Counted from the stretch's first letter, positions 33,775 to 43,532 are shown. The stretch: 64,000 nt of DNA from Parablautia sp. Marseille-Q6255 (GCF_951230155.1 NZ_CATNVD010000007.1:62001-126000), one strand, 5' to 3'. Notes: generated from the sequence alone by a model not told the origin. Translations and numbers: made by a program.

Positions 33775-35175
33775 TTATTTATATGAAACAACAAAGGCTT
33801 TTTTCCGGTTTAAAAATAATGGATTATACCATCCCGCCAAATCACTCATCGGGAAAATTTCTGGTTTCAAATGAATTCCAATCACATCTTTCATATAAGT
33901 CTTTCTTTCATTCATTCTTCTCCATACATCTGGATAATTTTGTGCTAATTCTTTTTGTAGTTCTTTATCTGCGATACAAATACCATCTTCACAATTAGGG
34001 CCTCCATACCCTTCCATGCTAGGACTAATATCCATCTGTACCAACATTCCACTTCTGAACTCTATATCAGATCCCGGATAAATCGGTGAAGAAAGCCATT
34101 CTTCCGTAGCAATCAGATGACCCGGATTCAAAACCCATCCATAAGTTTCTTTTGGAATGATATTTTGAACAGCTTCATACATAGCGCCGCCGGTAATTCC
34201 TATACCAATCATCTCATACCATGTAACTACTGCCGCAAAATAAGGTTTTGCGAGTTTCTCCATGTAGTCCTGCTCTGTTCCTTTCAAATCTGTAATCTCT
34301 TCAGCTACATATCCTGCTCTGTTGGTAAGACCGCCTTCCAATCCCATAGAGGTGCAGAGTGCATCTCCCTTTTTCACTACATAATCAGTAACACTGATCA
34401 AGCCTCGAAATCTATTCTTTCCAGCCACTAGATACGGATGACATGACATCACTTTACCTCTTGGGTTCAAATACGCGCCCAATTCTTCTTCTGTTTTTCC
34501 GGGTTCTAAAGCCTCCAGCATTTCTGCCACTCTTCTTGATGCCTGTGTCGCACCGTGCTCCATCTGCGCAATCGTGTGAACATCATTTACAACTCGGATA
34601 CCATCATCAGGTGCAATAAACAAATCTGTGGCATTTTCTATATTATTATTTCCCGCAACATGCTTCAATGCTTCTACAATATAGCTCGGTACATCAAAGA
34701 TATTTTTTGCGTCTGTCTTTGCTGTAAATAATTTCCAGCCAACAACGCCAACCTTCATACCAACTTTTATTTCTGCTCTTTCAAACAACGCTTCCATTGA
34801 AGAAAACTGATTCATCGTCTGGTTGGGCAAAGAAAGAATCTGACACAATACAGGTGTTACCGCAAATTTGCATTCCTGGTACAGGCAAAAACACTCGTTT
34901 CCCAATAGCACATAATTCTTTCCATTTCTATGTATGACCAGTATTCCTTCTTCAAATCTTGGTTCAAAAGCTGCTAAATATCTAAAATTTGAATAATGTT
35001 CTCGATCTGCGTAGAGTACTACTGTATCAAGCCCTTCTTCATCCATTTTAGAATAAAGCTTTTCCAATCTTTTCTCATATACTGTATCCGGCAATTCTGG
35101 GCAAGCACCCAGCGTTCCCCAATGTAACTTTTCCACCGCTTTATAGTGTATCATATCCGGTGATCTATGGTTCAT
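33775..35175 (-). CDS. M24/creatinase-fold hydrolase, paralog A
   Basis: 466 residues with the two-domain layout of Xaa-Pro peptidase/creatinase proteins: N-terminal domain (about 1-190, YADREHYSNFRYLAAFEPRFEE) and C-terminal pita-bread domain (about 200-460). Of the five M24 metal ligands only the His (LNPGHLIATEEW) and the last Glu (CEDGICIAD) are clear. The two Asp positions are replaced (ALCTSMGLEGGLTNRAGY) and the Glu of the EPG motif reads VQMDISP. Creatinase keeps this fold without metal, so a C-N hydrolase role is possible. AGGAGGAGAGAAA precedes the ATG. It lies 21 bases after its paralog in the same operon. Confidence 0.85.
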   Translation of the reverse strand: MNHRSPDMIHYKAVEKLHWGTLGACPELPDTVYEKRLEKLYSKMDEEGLDTVVLYADREHYSNFRYLAAFEPRFEEGILVIHRNGKNYVLLGNECFCLYQECKFAVTPVLCQILSLPNQTMNQFSSMEALFERAEIKVGMKVGVVGWKLFTAKTDAKNIFDVPSYIVEALKHVAGNNNIENATDLFIAPDDGIRVVNDVHTIAQMEHGATQASRRVAEMLEALEPGKTEEELGAYLNPRGKVMSCHPYLVAGKNRFRGLISVTDYVVKKGDALCTSMGLEGGLTNRAGYVAEEITDLKGTEQDYMEKLAKPYFAAVVTWYEMIGIGITGGAMYEAVQNIIPKETYGWVLNPGHLIATEEWLSSPIYPGSDIEFRSGMLVQMDISPSMEGYGGPNCEDGICIADKELQKELAQNYPDVWRRMNERKTYMKDVIGIHLKPEIFPMSDLAGWYNPLFLNRKKAFVVSYK

Positions 35176-35196
35176 TTTCTCTCCTCCTATTTCATT

Positions 35197-36582
35197 TTAT
35201 ACTTTTTCCTTTTTTAAAGCATATCCATGATTCAGAATCAGCGGCCGCAAATAACCACAAATATCACTCATCGGCAGAATCTCATCTTTCAAAACAATGC
35301 CAAGGTTACTTTTCATATACGCTCTACGCGCCTCTATCCGCTTCCATGTTTCCGGATATTCTTCTCTTATCTGATTTCGAAGCTGCTCATCCGCAATTGC
35401 AATTCCATCTTCCGCACTCACTCCACCATACCCAGAAACCGAAGGAATAATATCCATCTGCAACATCATGCCACTTTCTAGCTTCACCTCAGAATCTGTA
35501 TACATCGGCGATGCCGTCCATTCATCAGCACTTGTATAATGCCCCGGATTCAAGGTCCAATGGTAAATATCTTTCGGCAACACTTCTTCAATGGTCTGAT
35601 AGATTTCTGCACAAGACTGACCAATCCCAATCATTTCATACCATGTAACAGCAGCTTTATAATACGGCATAGCTACCTTTTCAATATAATCCTGTTCGTT
35701 TTTTGGCAAATCTGCCTTTTCATTTGCCACATATGCTGCCCGAGACGTTAAGCCACCTCTCAGTCCAAAAGTAATTGACATTCTATCGCCCTTTTGAATT
35801 TGTTTATTTCTCGGAAAAACAACAGCATTTGTAAATCGTTCACCAGCAGCACATATTGTTGTTACTGTGGTCGGCTGTCCAAATGCAGACAACTTTTCTG
35901 CAATTTCCATTTCTGTTTTTCCCGGTTCTACTTCATTAAGCGCCTTCAGAACTTTCGACGATGCCAATCCCGCTCCAAATTCATAATGTGCAATCTCATT
36001 TGCATTTACCCGGTTTCTCAATCCATTCTCAGCATCGAGAAAGATATTGCTTGCCCTACATACCACGCCAGTCGGATTATTCTGCTTTATAGCCTCTACA
36101 ATGAATTCCGGAATGTCCAGCAAGTTTTCTTCTTCTTTCAGACTGCTCGTAAAATGCTTCCATCCAACGCATCCAATTTTCATACCATCATGGATTCCTG
36201 CTTCGGCTACAAGCTCCTTCATAGACTTTATCGTCTCCATGGGCTGATTGGGAAGTGAGAAATGAGGTACATGAACCACTTTACTCTTTATAAAACTATA
36301 TTTTCCCATTTTGAGATTTTCATTTCCAAGCATCAGATAACTTGTTCCATCTCTATGTAAAACCAAAGCAGCTTCCTCAAACCGTGGTTCAAATCCGGTC
36401 AAATATGCAAAATTTGAACCGTGTTCCCGATCAGCGTAAATAATCACTGCATCCAACCCATATTTTTCAATTTTTGCAAGAACATTTTGTTGATGTTCTT
36501 TCATTGTATCTGCAGAAATATCCACTGGGAAATAATTTTCATGAGCTATTGGCATACTCACCTTATCATAAACAATATTCAT
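35197..36582 (-). CDS. M24/creatinase-fold hydrolase, paralog B
   Basis: 461 residues, a tandem paralog of the next gene with the shared motifs YADREHGSNFAYLTGFEPRFEE, VGWKHFT, VEPGKTEMEIAEKL, TWYEMIGIG and LNPGHYTSADEW. The metal Asp pair is again missing (SITFGLRGGLTSRAAY), the EPG motif reads LQMDIIPS, and the last Glu is kept (AEDGIAIAD). The two proteins therefore share a non-standard active site, which argues for a real altered function rather than decay. They might form a heteromer. GGAG lies seven bases before the ATG, two bases after the ROK stop, so translation is closely coupled. Confidence 0.86.
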   Translation of the reverse strand: MNIVYDKVSMPIAHENYFPVDISADTMKEHQQNVLAKIEKYGLDAVIIYADREHGSNFAYLTGFEPRFEEAALVLHRDGTSYLMLGNENLKMGKYSFIKSKVVHVPHFSLPNQPMETIKSMKELVAEAGIHDGMKIGCVGWKHFTSSLKEEENLLDIPEFIVEAIKQNNPTGVVCRASNIFLDAENGLRNRVNANEIAHYEFGAGLASSKVLKALNEVEPGKTEMEIAEKLSAFGQPTTVTTICAAGERFTNAVVFPRNKQIQKGDRMSITFGLRGGLTSRAAYVANEKADLPKNEQDYIEKVAMPYYKAAVTWYEMIGIGQSCAEIYQTIEEVLPKDIYHWTLNPGHYTSADEWTASPMYTDSEVKLESGMMLQMDIIPSVSGYGGVSAEDGIAIADEQLRNQIREEYPETWKRIEARRAYMKSNLGIVLKDEILPMSDICGYLRPLILNHGYALKKEKV

Positions 36583-36584
36583 TT

Positions 36585-37526
36585 TTATTCTCCATTCATA
36601 ACCAACATACAGGCGCCAATAATGCCCGCATCGTTTCCGAGTGTTGCTAACTTAATATCAGCACCTTTGTCGATCAGAAACAGCCTTTTTAAATATGCTT
36701 TTTTTATCACATCAATAATCAGACCACCGGCTCTGGAAACTCCTCCGCCAATTACATAAACTTCGGGATCAAATGCGTGAGAAAAGAATGCCAGTCCAGT
36801 TCCCAACGCACTCATACAAATATCAATGCACTGTAAAGCTAATTCGTCACCCTGTTCTGCTGCCATACATACATCTTTTGCTGTAAACTTTTCTTTATTA
36901 CACAGTTTCGAAAAACCATCCTGCTCATTTAAAAGTTTTTTCATGATGCGTACAATACCGGTAGCCGACGCAAATTGATCAATACATCCCACATTTCCAC
37001 AGTTACATTTTTCCGTTTCTGCAATACCTCCCGAAATATGCCCTACTTCACCTGCCAGTCCGTTTGCACCCAGCAATACTTTTCCATCAATTACAATCCC
37101 ACCTCCGACTCCAGTGCCCAGAGTTATCAGCATCATACTTGAATATTCTTTTCCTGCTCCTCTATAGTATTCCCCAAGAGCAGCAACATTCGCATCATTT
37201 CCTGCTGCAATTGCTACATCCGGAAATTCCTTTTTCAGTTCTTCTACCGGATTGAACTCTGTCCAGTGAAGATTTACACATGTTTTCACATAACCTTTTT
37301 TATCTACCGGCCCTGGTATACCCATACCAATACCGCCGATATTATATAAGCCTTCTTTCCTTGCAATATATGTGTTTATACTTTTCACTACATCCGGTAT
37401 GATTTTCTGACCAGAATCTGATAAATTTGTAAGAATTGACCACTTGTCAATCAACTGTCCGTTTTGATCAAAAGCTCCGAACTTTACTCCAGTGCCACCA
37501 ATATCTACTCCAAAAAATACTTTCAT
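36585..37526 (-). CDS. ROK-family sugar kinase
   Basis: 313 residues. The phosphate-binding DIGGTGVKFGAFD near the N-terminus, catalytic Asp in AAGNDANVAALGE, LGTGVGGGIVIDG, and the ROK zinc motif with His in GEVGHIS and Cys in CNCGNVGCID. No N-terminal helix-turn-helix, so it is a kinase and not a repressor. It phosphorylates a hexose or amino sugar taken up by the ABC importer, as inferred from context. It is the third catabolic gene of the minus-strand operon, 44 bases after the amidohydrolase gene. Confidence 0.92.
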   Translation of the reverse strand: MKVFFGVDIGGTGVKFGAFDQNGQLIDKWSILTNLSDSGQKIIPDVVKSINTYIARKEGLYNIGGIGMGIPGPVDKKGYVKTCVNLHWTEFNPVEELKKEFPDVAIAAGNDANVAALGEYYRGAGKEYSSMMLITLGTGVGGGIVIDGKVLLGANGLAGEVGHISGGIAETEKCNCGNVGCIDQFASATGIVRIMKKLLNEQDGFSKLCNKEKFTAKDVCMAAEQGDELALQCIDICMSALGTGLAFFSHAFDPEVYVIGGGVSRAGGLIIDVIKKAYLKRLFLIDKGADIKLATLGNDAGIIGACMLVMNGE

Positions 37527-37570
37527 CTCTTCACCTCCTACATCTGAAATATTTTTCTTTATTATCAGCC

Positions 37571-38467
37571 TTACAGACTGTAAAGGCGTGCAGCATTATC
37601 ATGAAGAATTCCATTAATCTCTTTTTCTGTAAATGTAGGCCATCCAGACTGCTTACAAATCTTATTCATACCATTCTGCACAAGATCAATCCATTCCAGC
37701 AGATCCTTAGTTGGATTTTCTGAAAATAAATCATTATTTGATGCCACAAAATCAGAAGCAAACATAACTCTGTCCAAAACACCCAGTTCTTTTGCAAGTA
37801 CCATATTCCAAGTCATCCAAAGCGGGCGTTTATAAAGCATCGCCAGATCTGTCCATAAATTTTCATCATTAACCATCATAGTAAACAAATATTCGCTGAA
37901 CGGATAGCCAATATGCTCTATCACAATTTTCATATCCGGAAAATCAAACGTTACATCATTCAGATTTTCCATTTTTGCATATTTTGTATGTGCCAATACA
38001 GTGGGACCACCTGCTGCTGAATGATGATACTGAACTACCGTTCCTGTCTTCTGAGCAAATTCGTAGAACGGATAAATCGCTCTATCATTAGAATTAAACT
38101 GTCCATAAGGCGGGGTAAATAGAATTCCTTTATACCCGCAGTTGGTCACCTTATCTACCACATAATCATAATTCTTCTGATTAAATCTTCCCGCACTGTC
38201 AATAGGTTCCACGCTGCAGAACGGAATAAAGAAATCGGGATATTTTTCATATGATGTTTCTACCGCGATTTCTCCGAATTCCGAATTCCAGATTCGGTGC
38301 ATATCTTGTCCCATGCATACACATTTTTCAATGCCTGCATCTTTCATCCACTTTACAAGCTGATCAATGTCTGTATCCTTAGGAATAGTCTGTCCCAGCC
38401 TGTCATAGGTTGGTTTATCAAAACATTTTGAATTAATTAAATGCATATGAGAATCAATAATCATCAT
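37571..38467 (-). CDS. Amidohydrolase-2-family metal-dependent hydrolase
   Basis: 298 residues, TIM-barrel hydrolase of the ACMSD/amidohydrolase_2 group. IDSHMHL gives the HxH metal motif near residue 7; further candidates are VQYHHSAAG and IEHIGYP (His) and MFASDFVASN (Asp). The C-terminus ILHDNAARLYSL is the usual NAxRL end of the family. Members hydrolyse or decarboxylate lactones, amides and acids; the position in a transport operon suggests action on the imported compound. AAAGGAGG precedes the ATG pair at 38467. Confidence 0.88.
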   Translation of the reverse strand: MMIIDSHMHLINSKCFDKPTYDRLGQTIPKDTDIDQLVKWMKDAGIEKCVCMGQDMHRIWNSEFGEIAVETSYEKYPDFFIPFCSVEPIDSAGRFNQKNYDYVVDKVTNCGYKGILFTPPYGQFNSNDRAIYPFYEFAQKTGTVVQYHHSAAGGPTVLAHTKYAKMENLNDVTFDFPDMKIVIEHIGYPFSEYLFTMMVNDENLWTDLAMLYKRPLWMTWNMVLAKELGVLDRVMFASDFVASNNDLFSENPTKDLLEWIDLVQNGMNKICKQSGWPTFTEKEINGILHDNAARLYSL

Positions 38468-38513
38468 TTTCCTCCTTTACTTTACTGGCGGAGCATTTTG
38501 CCCCGCCAATCTT

Positions 38514-39467
38514 TTATTTATCAATATCAAATTCCTGCGCATTATGTACAGTAAGCAGTTCAGGTATCATCTGACAAATATCTTCTGCTCCTGCTCTTGT
38601 ATAAGTTCCTTCAAAAATCTGTCCCATATATTCCACACATTTATTTGCCATCTTAGCTGCCGACATTCCTGGACTTGCATACAGCTTACAGTCTTCACCT
38701 ACAGATTTCATCAGGTTCTGCTGTTCTTCCATTGCATCGTATCCAATTACATAAACTTCTGTTTTTTCTGCATCCTGCAGTGCATTGTAAGTTGCCATGG
38801 TACATTCATTCCACCAGCAGAAAAATGCGTCTGCATCCGGATATGTTGTAATCATATCAGTTGCCCAAATGTAGCAACCATCTGCAGTTCTATCGGCAGA
38901 ACGATTCACTACAATTTTTACCTCCGGATAGTTTGCCTCCATATACTCCACAAAACCATTTACTCTCAATCCACTAGATGCGATGGACGGTTCTTCTTCA
39001 TATACAACAATCTGAGCATCTGTTTTTCCTTGCAATGCTTCCATAACCTGTTCTGCTGCCATCTCACCACCTCTGTAGTCATCATATCTAACAGCCGCAT
39101 CTTCTCCCCCTTCCGAAGCAAGGCAGTCATAGCCTACAATCGGAATACCCGCTTCTTTACACAATTCAACAGCATCATTTGCTCCGTCTGCGTCAATCGC
39201 TGTATAAATAATTCCATCCACCTGTTGAGTAATCAGATTCTCTATAATAGTATATTCTGAAGCCCAATCACCTTTCGGATCCATAGTTACCGCTTTCCAA
39301 CCATTAGCTTCAATCGCTTCTGTTGCAACTTCTGCAAACTGTGCTGCAAACGCCTGAGATATATCCCACGGAACAATTGCAATAGTTTTTTCTTCTGCCT
39401 GTGCGGCCATTGTACTCGCTATAATCACTGTTCCCGCCAGTAACATACTTGCCAATTTTTTATTCAT
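38514..39467 (-). CDS. Sugar-type ABC importer binding protein, paralog 2
   Basis: 317 residues with signal peptide (LASMLLAGTVIIASTMAAQA). Binding-protein fold of the ribose class; motifs IVPWDISQAF, LITQQVDGIIYTAIDADGAN, YDCLASEGGEDAAVRYDDY, DAFFCWWNE and YVIGYDAME. Close paralog of the gene at 31145-32098. The aromatic-rich pocket (FFCWWNE versus IFCYWAE) is where the two differ, so ligands may differ slightly. GGAGG lies eight bases before the ATG at 39467; a TTG two codons earlier is less likely. It follows the permease gene after a terminator-like hairpin. Confidence 0.92.
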   Translation of the reverse strand: MNKKLASMLLAGTVIIASTMAAQAEEKTIAIVPWDISQAFAAQFAEVATEAIEANGWKAVTMDPKGDWASEYTIIENLITQQVDGIIYTAIDADGANDAVELCKEAGIPIVGYDCLASEGGEDAAVRYDDYRGGEMAAEQVMEALQGKTDAQIVVYEEEPSIASSGLRVNGFVEYMEANYPEVKIVVNRSADRTADGCYIWATDMITTYPDADAFFCWWNECTMATYNALQDAEKTEVYVIGYDAMEEQQNLMKSVGEDCKLYASPGMSAAKMANKCVEYMGQIFEGTYTRAGAEDICQMIPELLTVHNAQEFDIDK

Positions 39468-39504
39468 TGTCAAATCCTCCTGCTTTTTTTCATTAACGAC
39501 TATA

Positions 39505-39550
39505 TAAAAAGAACATAATCCCTACGGCCGCTAGAATTTTGTTCTTCTAT
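39505..39550 (-). terminator. Hairpin between permease and binding-protein genes
   Basis: Minus-strand AAGAACA (39546-39540) pairs with TGTTCTT (39515-39509) around an imperfect inner stem with a GGCC core, followed by TTTTTATAT. It resembles a leaky terminator or mRNA stabiliser. Part of the inner stem (GGCCGTAGGGAT) recurs as GGCTGTAAGGGAT in front of the paralogous binding-protein gene at about 32137-32149. Confidence 0.5.
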
Positions 39551-39568
39551 ATACTACTTTTTTATCCA

Positions 39569-40576
39569 CTACTTCTTGGTTGCTTTATTTGAAATTTTAC
39601 TGAACCACTGAGCATAGAATACTGCAATTACCATCAGACATCCTCTGACTACATACTGCCAGTTACTACCAATAAACATCAGATTCATTCCGTTTGTAAT
39701 CATACCCATCATCAGAGCACCAAGAAATACGCCAATTGTCAGACCTTTACCACCGGTTAACGCCACACCACCAATCGCACATGCAGAGATTGCAATAGTA
39801 GCGTATCCACTTGCAGCATTTGGTGTTGCTGATCCTACACGAGCAGTAGAAAGTATACCTGCTATACATGCCAATGCTGCACTGATGATATATGTAGAAA
39901 AGCGAATTCTTTTTACATTAATTCCAGAAATATATGCCGCAACATAGCTTCCGCCGATTGCATAGATTTTTCTTCCATAAGAAGTTTTTCCAAGCACCAA
40001 CGCCATCATCACAAATACCAGAAGTAAAATCCAGATAGAAACTGATACTCCTAATATTTTTCCGGAACTTAAAAACTTAAATGAATCTGGAAGAGACGTT
40101 ACTGCGCTATTATTACATACAATATAAACAATACCTCTTACCGCAGTTTGTGATCCCAATGTTACAATGAACGGATCTATTTTCGTCCTGGATACCAATA
40201 AACCATTCACAACACCTACAACACAACAAATCAAAACAGATATAATAATTGCAAAAAACAAATTTGTTTTCAGTCCAAACAAACCGTCTGTTACCAGTAG
40301 TGCACAACAGGTTCCTCCTAATGCACATGTGGATTCAATCGATAAATCAAAAGTCCCATTAATCAGAGGAAACGTCAGTGCACTTGCCAAAATACCATAT
40401 ACTACAATTTCCTTAAGAATATTGTTAATATTGCCAACTGTAAAGAAATTTCCACTCCGGCTCTGTACAATAATAGAATATACAACGATCAAGCAGATTA
40501 AGCCTGACAGTTCAAAATATTTTGAACTCTTTACTTTCTCAAATAAAGTCATGTTATTATCATTTTTTGTCTTCAT
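39569..40576 (-). CDS. Sugar ABC importer permease (RbsC/MglC class)
   Basis: 335 residues, about nine to ten membrane segments, BPD_transp_2 family. VTLGSQTAVRGIVYI and the cytoplasmic TARVGSATPNAASGY-like loop with following GGVALTGGKGLTIGV are the family hallmarks for coupling to the ATPase. Forms the membrane channel with the ATPase encoded 26 bases upstream. The C-terminus is short and charged (KISNKATKK). AAGGAAGG precedes the ATG. Substrate likely a pentose, hexose or derivative by class; not resolved. Confidence 0.92.
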   Translation of the reverse strand: MKTKNDNNMTLFEKVKSSKYFELSGLICLIVVYSIIVQSRSGNFFTVGNINNILKEIVVYGILASALTFPLINGTFDLSIESTCALGGTCCALLVTDGLFGLKTNLFFAIIISVLICCVVGVVNGLLVSRTKIDPFIVTLGSQTAVRGIVYIVCNNSAVTSLPDSFKFLSSGKILGVSVSIWILLLVFVMMALVLGKTSYGRKIYAIGGSYVAAYISGINVKRIRFSTYIISAALACIAGILSTARVGSATPNAASGYATIAISACAIGGVALTGGKGLTIGVFLGALMMGMITNGMNLMFIGSNWQYVVRGCLMVIAVFYAQWFSKISNKATKK

Positions 40577-40602
40577 TATTTACCTTCCTTTCATTTTATC
40601 AA

Positions 40603-42081
40603 TTAATGGTTAATCGCTAACTTCATAATAGTTTCTTCGCTTGCTTCATTCATAGACAACTCACCCGACAAATGTCCTTCATGCATTACTAAAATCCTAT
40701 CACTGATGCCTAAAAGTTCTGTCATCTCAGAAGAAACTACTATAATTGACATCCCTTCACTTGCCAGATCATTTATAATTTTATAAATCTCAGCCTTTGC
40801 TCCTACATCAACCCCTCTGGTAGGCTCGTCCAGCAATAATATCTCCGGATTTGATGCAAGGCATTTACCAATTACCACTTTCTGCTGATTACCTCCACTT
40901 AACATCTGAACAATCATAGTTCTTCCCGATGTGCGAATCTTAAGCTTTTTAATGTATTCATCACAAACATCCATCTCTTTTTTAGGATTCATGATCCCCC
41001 AGACAGACATCTTTTTTAAAATACTTAAAACAACGTTTTGAAGAATCGATTGATTTAATATCAGGCCTTGATCTTTTCTATCTTCCGGAACTAATGCAAA
41101 TCCTCTGTTCAGCCCATCTATCGGTGAATTATTTTTTATTCTTTCCCCTTTCAGAAAAACATCGCCCTGACAGTCATCTACTCCAAAAATTGCTCTTAAA
41201 AGTTCTGTTCTTCCGGCACCAACCAGACCGCCAATTCCAAGAATCTCACCCTTTTTCAACTCAAAAGATATATTCGTTATTTTTGAATTGGTTAAGCCTT
41301 TCACTTCTAAGAGTTTCTCTCCGGGGCTATTTGTTTTTTTGGGAAACTGCTGAGTCATCTGTCGTCCAATCATCAGTTGAACAATATCGTCAACCTTCGA
41401 TCCCGCAACTTGCAGTTCTCCTGAATTTTCTCCATCTTTCAAAACCACTACCCGATCGCCTACTGCATAAAGGTCTTCCATACGATGAGAAATAAGGATA
41501 ATTGCCATTCCTCTTTCTTTCAGCTGTCGAATAATCTTATACAGTTTTTCAGTTTCTTCGATAGTCAGTGCTGCTGTCGGTTCATCAAAAATAATAATTG
41601 AGCAGTTATGAGACAATGCTTTTGCAATTTCGATCAGTTGTCGACTAGCTACGGTATACTGTCTGATCAAAGAATCTGGTTCAAAGTAAATACCTAATTC
41701 TTTCATCAAATTTAAAGTATCTTCTCTTAATCTTTTGTTATCAACAAACCCCGCTTTGGTCTTATACCTTCCAACGAAAATATTTTCAGCAACCGTCATC
41801 TCTTCAATTTGTACCAACTCCTGATGCACCATGCTAATACCAAAGTCAAAAGCATCAATCGGCTTTGATATTTTCACCAGTTTTCCATCAATAAAAATTT
41901 CTCCTTGTGTAGGAGTTTCTACCCCCGCTAAAATTTTCATCAGCGTAGACTTACCTGCTCCATTCTCTCCACACAGACATAGCACTTCACCCGCTCTCAG
42001 TTCTAAACTTACATCTTTTAAAGCTTGAATTCCTCCATAACTTTTATAGATTTTCTTCATTTCAAGAATAACTCGACTCAT
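40603..42081 (-). CDS. Sugar ABC importer ATPase, two-domain (RbsA/MglA class)
   Basis: 492 residues with two ABC cassettes. N-terminal: Walker A GENGAGKST near 40, signature-like TVASRQLIEIAKAL, Walker B IIIFDEPTAAL. C-terminal: a modified Walker A GGLVGAGRTELL as in MglA, signature LSGGNQQKVVIGK, Walker B LLLDEPTRGVD. One chain of this kind serves importers of the ribose type. First gene of the minus-strand operon ATPase-permease-binding protein-amidohydrolase-ROK-M24-M24. TAGGAGGAAGT precedes the ATG. Confidence 0.94.
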   Translation of the reverse strand: MSRVILEMKKIYKSYGGIQALKDVSLELRAGEVLCLCGENGAGKSTLMKILAGVETPTQGEIFIDGKLVKISKPIDAFDFGISMVHQELVQIEEMTVAENIFVGRYKTKAGFVDNKRLREDTLNLMKELGIYFEPDSLIRQYTVASRQLIEIAKALSHNCSIIIFDEPTAALTIEETEKLYKIIRQLKERGMAIILISHRMEDLYAVGDRVVVLKDGENSGELQVAGSKVDDIVQLMIGRQMTQQFPKKTNSPGEKLLEVKGLTNSKITNISFELKKGEILGIGGLVGAGRTELLRAIFGVDDCQGDVFLKGERIKNNSPIDGLNRGFALVPEDRKDQGLILNQSILQNVVLSILKKMSVWGIMNPKKEMDVCDEYIKKLKIRTSGRTMIVQMLSGGNQQKVVIGKCLASNPEILLLDEPTRGVDVGAKAEIYKIINDLASEGMSIIVVSSEMTELLGISDRILVMHEGHLSGELSMNEASEETIMKLAINH

Positions 42082-42470
42082 ACTTCCTCCTATCTTTAGA
42101 TTCTATCTTAGTTTGTAATTCTTCTATTGCTATACATTTAACCATTTGCTACTTTGCATTAAATTCTACATAGTTTCATCGAATATATCCCTGTTTAATG
42201 CCATTTTTCTTAAATCGTTTTTTTATTTGTTGAGTATATTGTAGCAGTGATACAATATTTATCACAAGCATTTTTTTCACTGAATTTTCAACAATTATTA
42301 CTTATTATTTTTGTATTTATTGCACAATCATCAAAAAATTCATTATTTTTCTTCATCAAAAGGCTATCTAACAAAACATTTTTGTTTTTTCTATTGACTC
42401 TTTCAATTATAATTGATAAAATCTTTAAAAAAGATAAACTTTTACTTGTTTTACAGAGAGTGAGGACATA
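42082..42470. promoter_or_regulatory. Divergent control region of the transport cluster, lacI promoter
   Basis: 389 AT-rich bases between the importer operon and the lacI-type gene. On the plus strand -35 TTGACT (42394-42399), 17-base spacer, -10 TAAAAT (42417-42422) drives the regulator. For the minus operon I see only weak boxes (TAGAAT near 42159 with poor -35). TTCATCGAA at 42176-42184 could be half of a LacI-type operator, but no full palindrome is convincing. Confidence 0.5.
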
Positions 42471-43517
42471 ATGAACAATAAAAATGTTACATTACAAGTG
42501 ATTGCTGATAAAGCTCATGTATCCAAAGCTTTAGTGTCTAGAGTTTTAAATAATCGTCAGGTTCGTGTGTCAGAAGAAAAACGCGCACAAATTCTACACA
42601 TTGCAAACGAACTAAACTATACTCCATCAGGACAAATAATCAATGTTTCTCCTTTTCCAAAATTAAATAAAACGATTGCCCTGATTCTGCCACACATAAA
42701 TAGCCGATTTATGTCAACAATCGCTGATACTGTTACAAAAATAGCATACGAAAATGGTTACTCTGCAATTATATTTGATTCAAAGGAAGATAGTTCTCTA
42801 GAATTCAAATATCTAGAGCTCTGCCATTCCTTAAACGTTTCTGGTATTATCATGGATTCGTTCGCCAATGCAAATAATCAAAAATACCTTGACAAAATAA
42901 CTGAATGGGAAATTCCTTTCGTTTTCCTTGACTGTTATCCCAATAACTCTCAATTCTCCTTTGTTACGTCCAACAATAAAGAGGGTATATATCAATTAAC
43001 AGAAAGCCTTATCAAACGTGGTCACAAGAATATCCTGAGTATCATTCAAAACAAGGCGACTCTGACAAACGTTTCTTTAGAACGATTAAATGGTTATTAC
43101 CAAGCCATGTACAAACACGCTTTACCTGGATACAACGAAATTATTTACCCCGATCGAGATTATCAACAACAGCCAATATATTCCCTTATGAATTCTTCTA
43201 TTGAATTCACTGCATTTATTATTCACACCGGTTCGGATGTACAACATTTTTGTAATCTACTTCCAGTTACCAAATATGCACAAAATGCAGACTTTGAGAT
43301 AGGTGTTTTTGATGACTTCAATTTATCATTTGTGGAAAATATCACTGGCACAAACCAGAATATTTATCAAAAAATCGTCAGCCTAGTATCTCAGAAAACA
43401 GAAGAAATCGCCATTCGAGCCAGTGATATTTTACTTGACAATATAAAAAAGGGGGCAAATTTTACCCCCACTCAAGTATTTATTGACTGTAATTTATCAA
43501 ATTTAAATTTTAAATAG
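42471..43517 (+). CDS. LacI-family transcriptional regulator of the transport cluster
   Basis: 348 residues. N-terminal helix-turn-helix VTLQVIADKAHVSKALVSRV followed by the hinge (LNYTPSG), then a periplasmic-binding-like effector domain (about 65-345; IALILPHINSRFMSTI, GIIMDSF, FVFLDCYP). The effector domain diverges from standard members, with an unusual Asn/Ile-rich C-terminal part. Divergent from the importer operon and directly upstream of the arginase-fold gene (15 bases), so it probably controls both. Ligand not known. Confidence 0.9.
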   Translation: MNNKNVTLQVIADKAHVSKALVSRVLNNRQVRVSEEKRAQILHIANELNYTPSGQIINVSPFPKLNKTIALILPHINSRFMSTIADTVTKIAYENGYSAIIFDSKEDSSLEFKYLELCHSLNVSGIIMDSFANANNQKYLDKITEWEIPFVFLDCYPNNSQFSFVTSNNKEGIYQLTESLIKRGHKNILSIIQNKATLTNVSLERLNGYYQAMYKHALPGYNEIIYPDRDYQQQPIYSLMNSSIEFTAFIIHTGSDVQHFCNLLPVTKYAQNADFEIGVFDDFNLSFVENITGTNQNIYQKIVSLVSQKTEEIAIRASDILLDNIKKGANFTPTQVFIDCNLSNLNFK

Positions 43518-43532
43518 TAGAGGAGGAAAATT

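Noticed and set aside
38544-39260. 238-codon Cys-rich open frame on the plus strand
   Set aside because: Mirror of the second binding-protein gene; the Cys richness follows from reversed codons.
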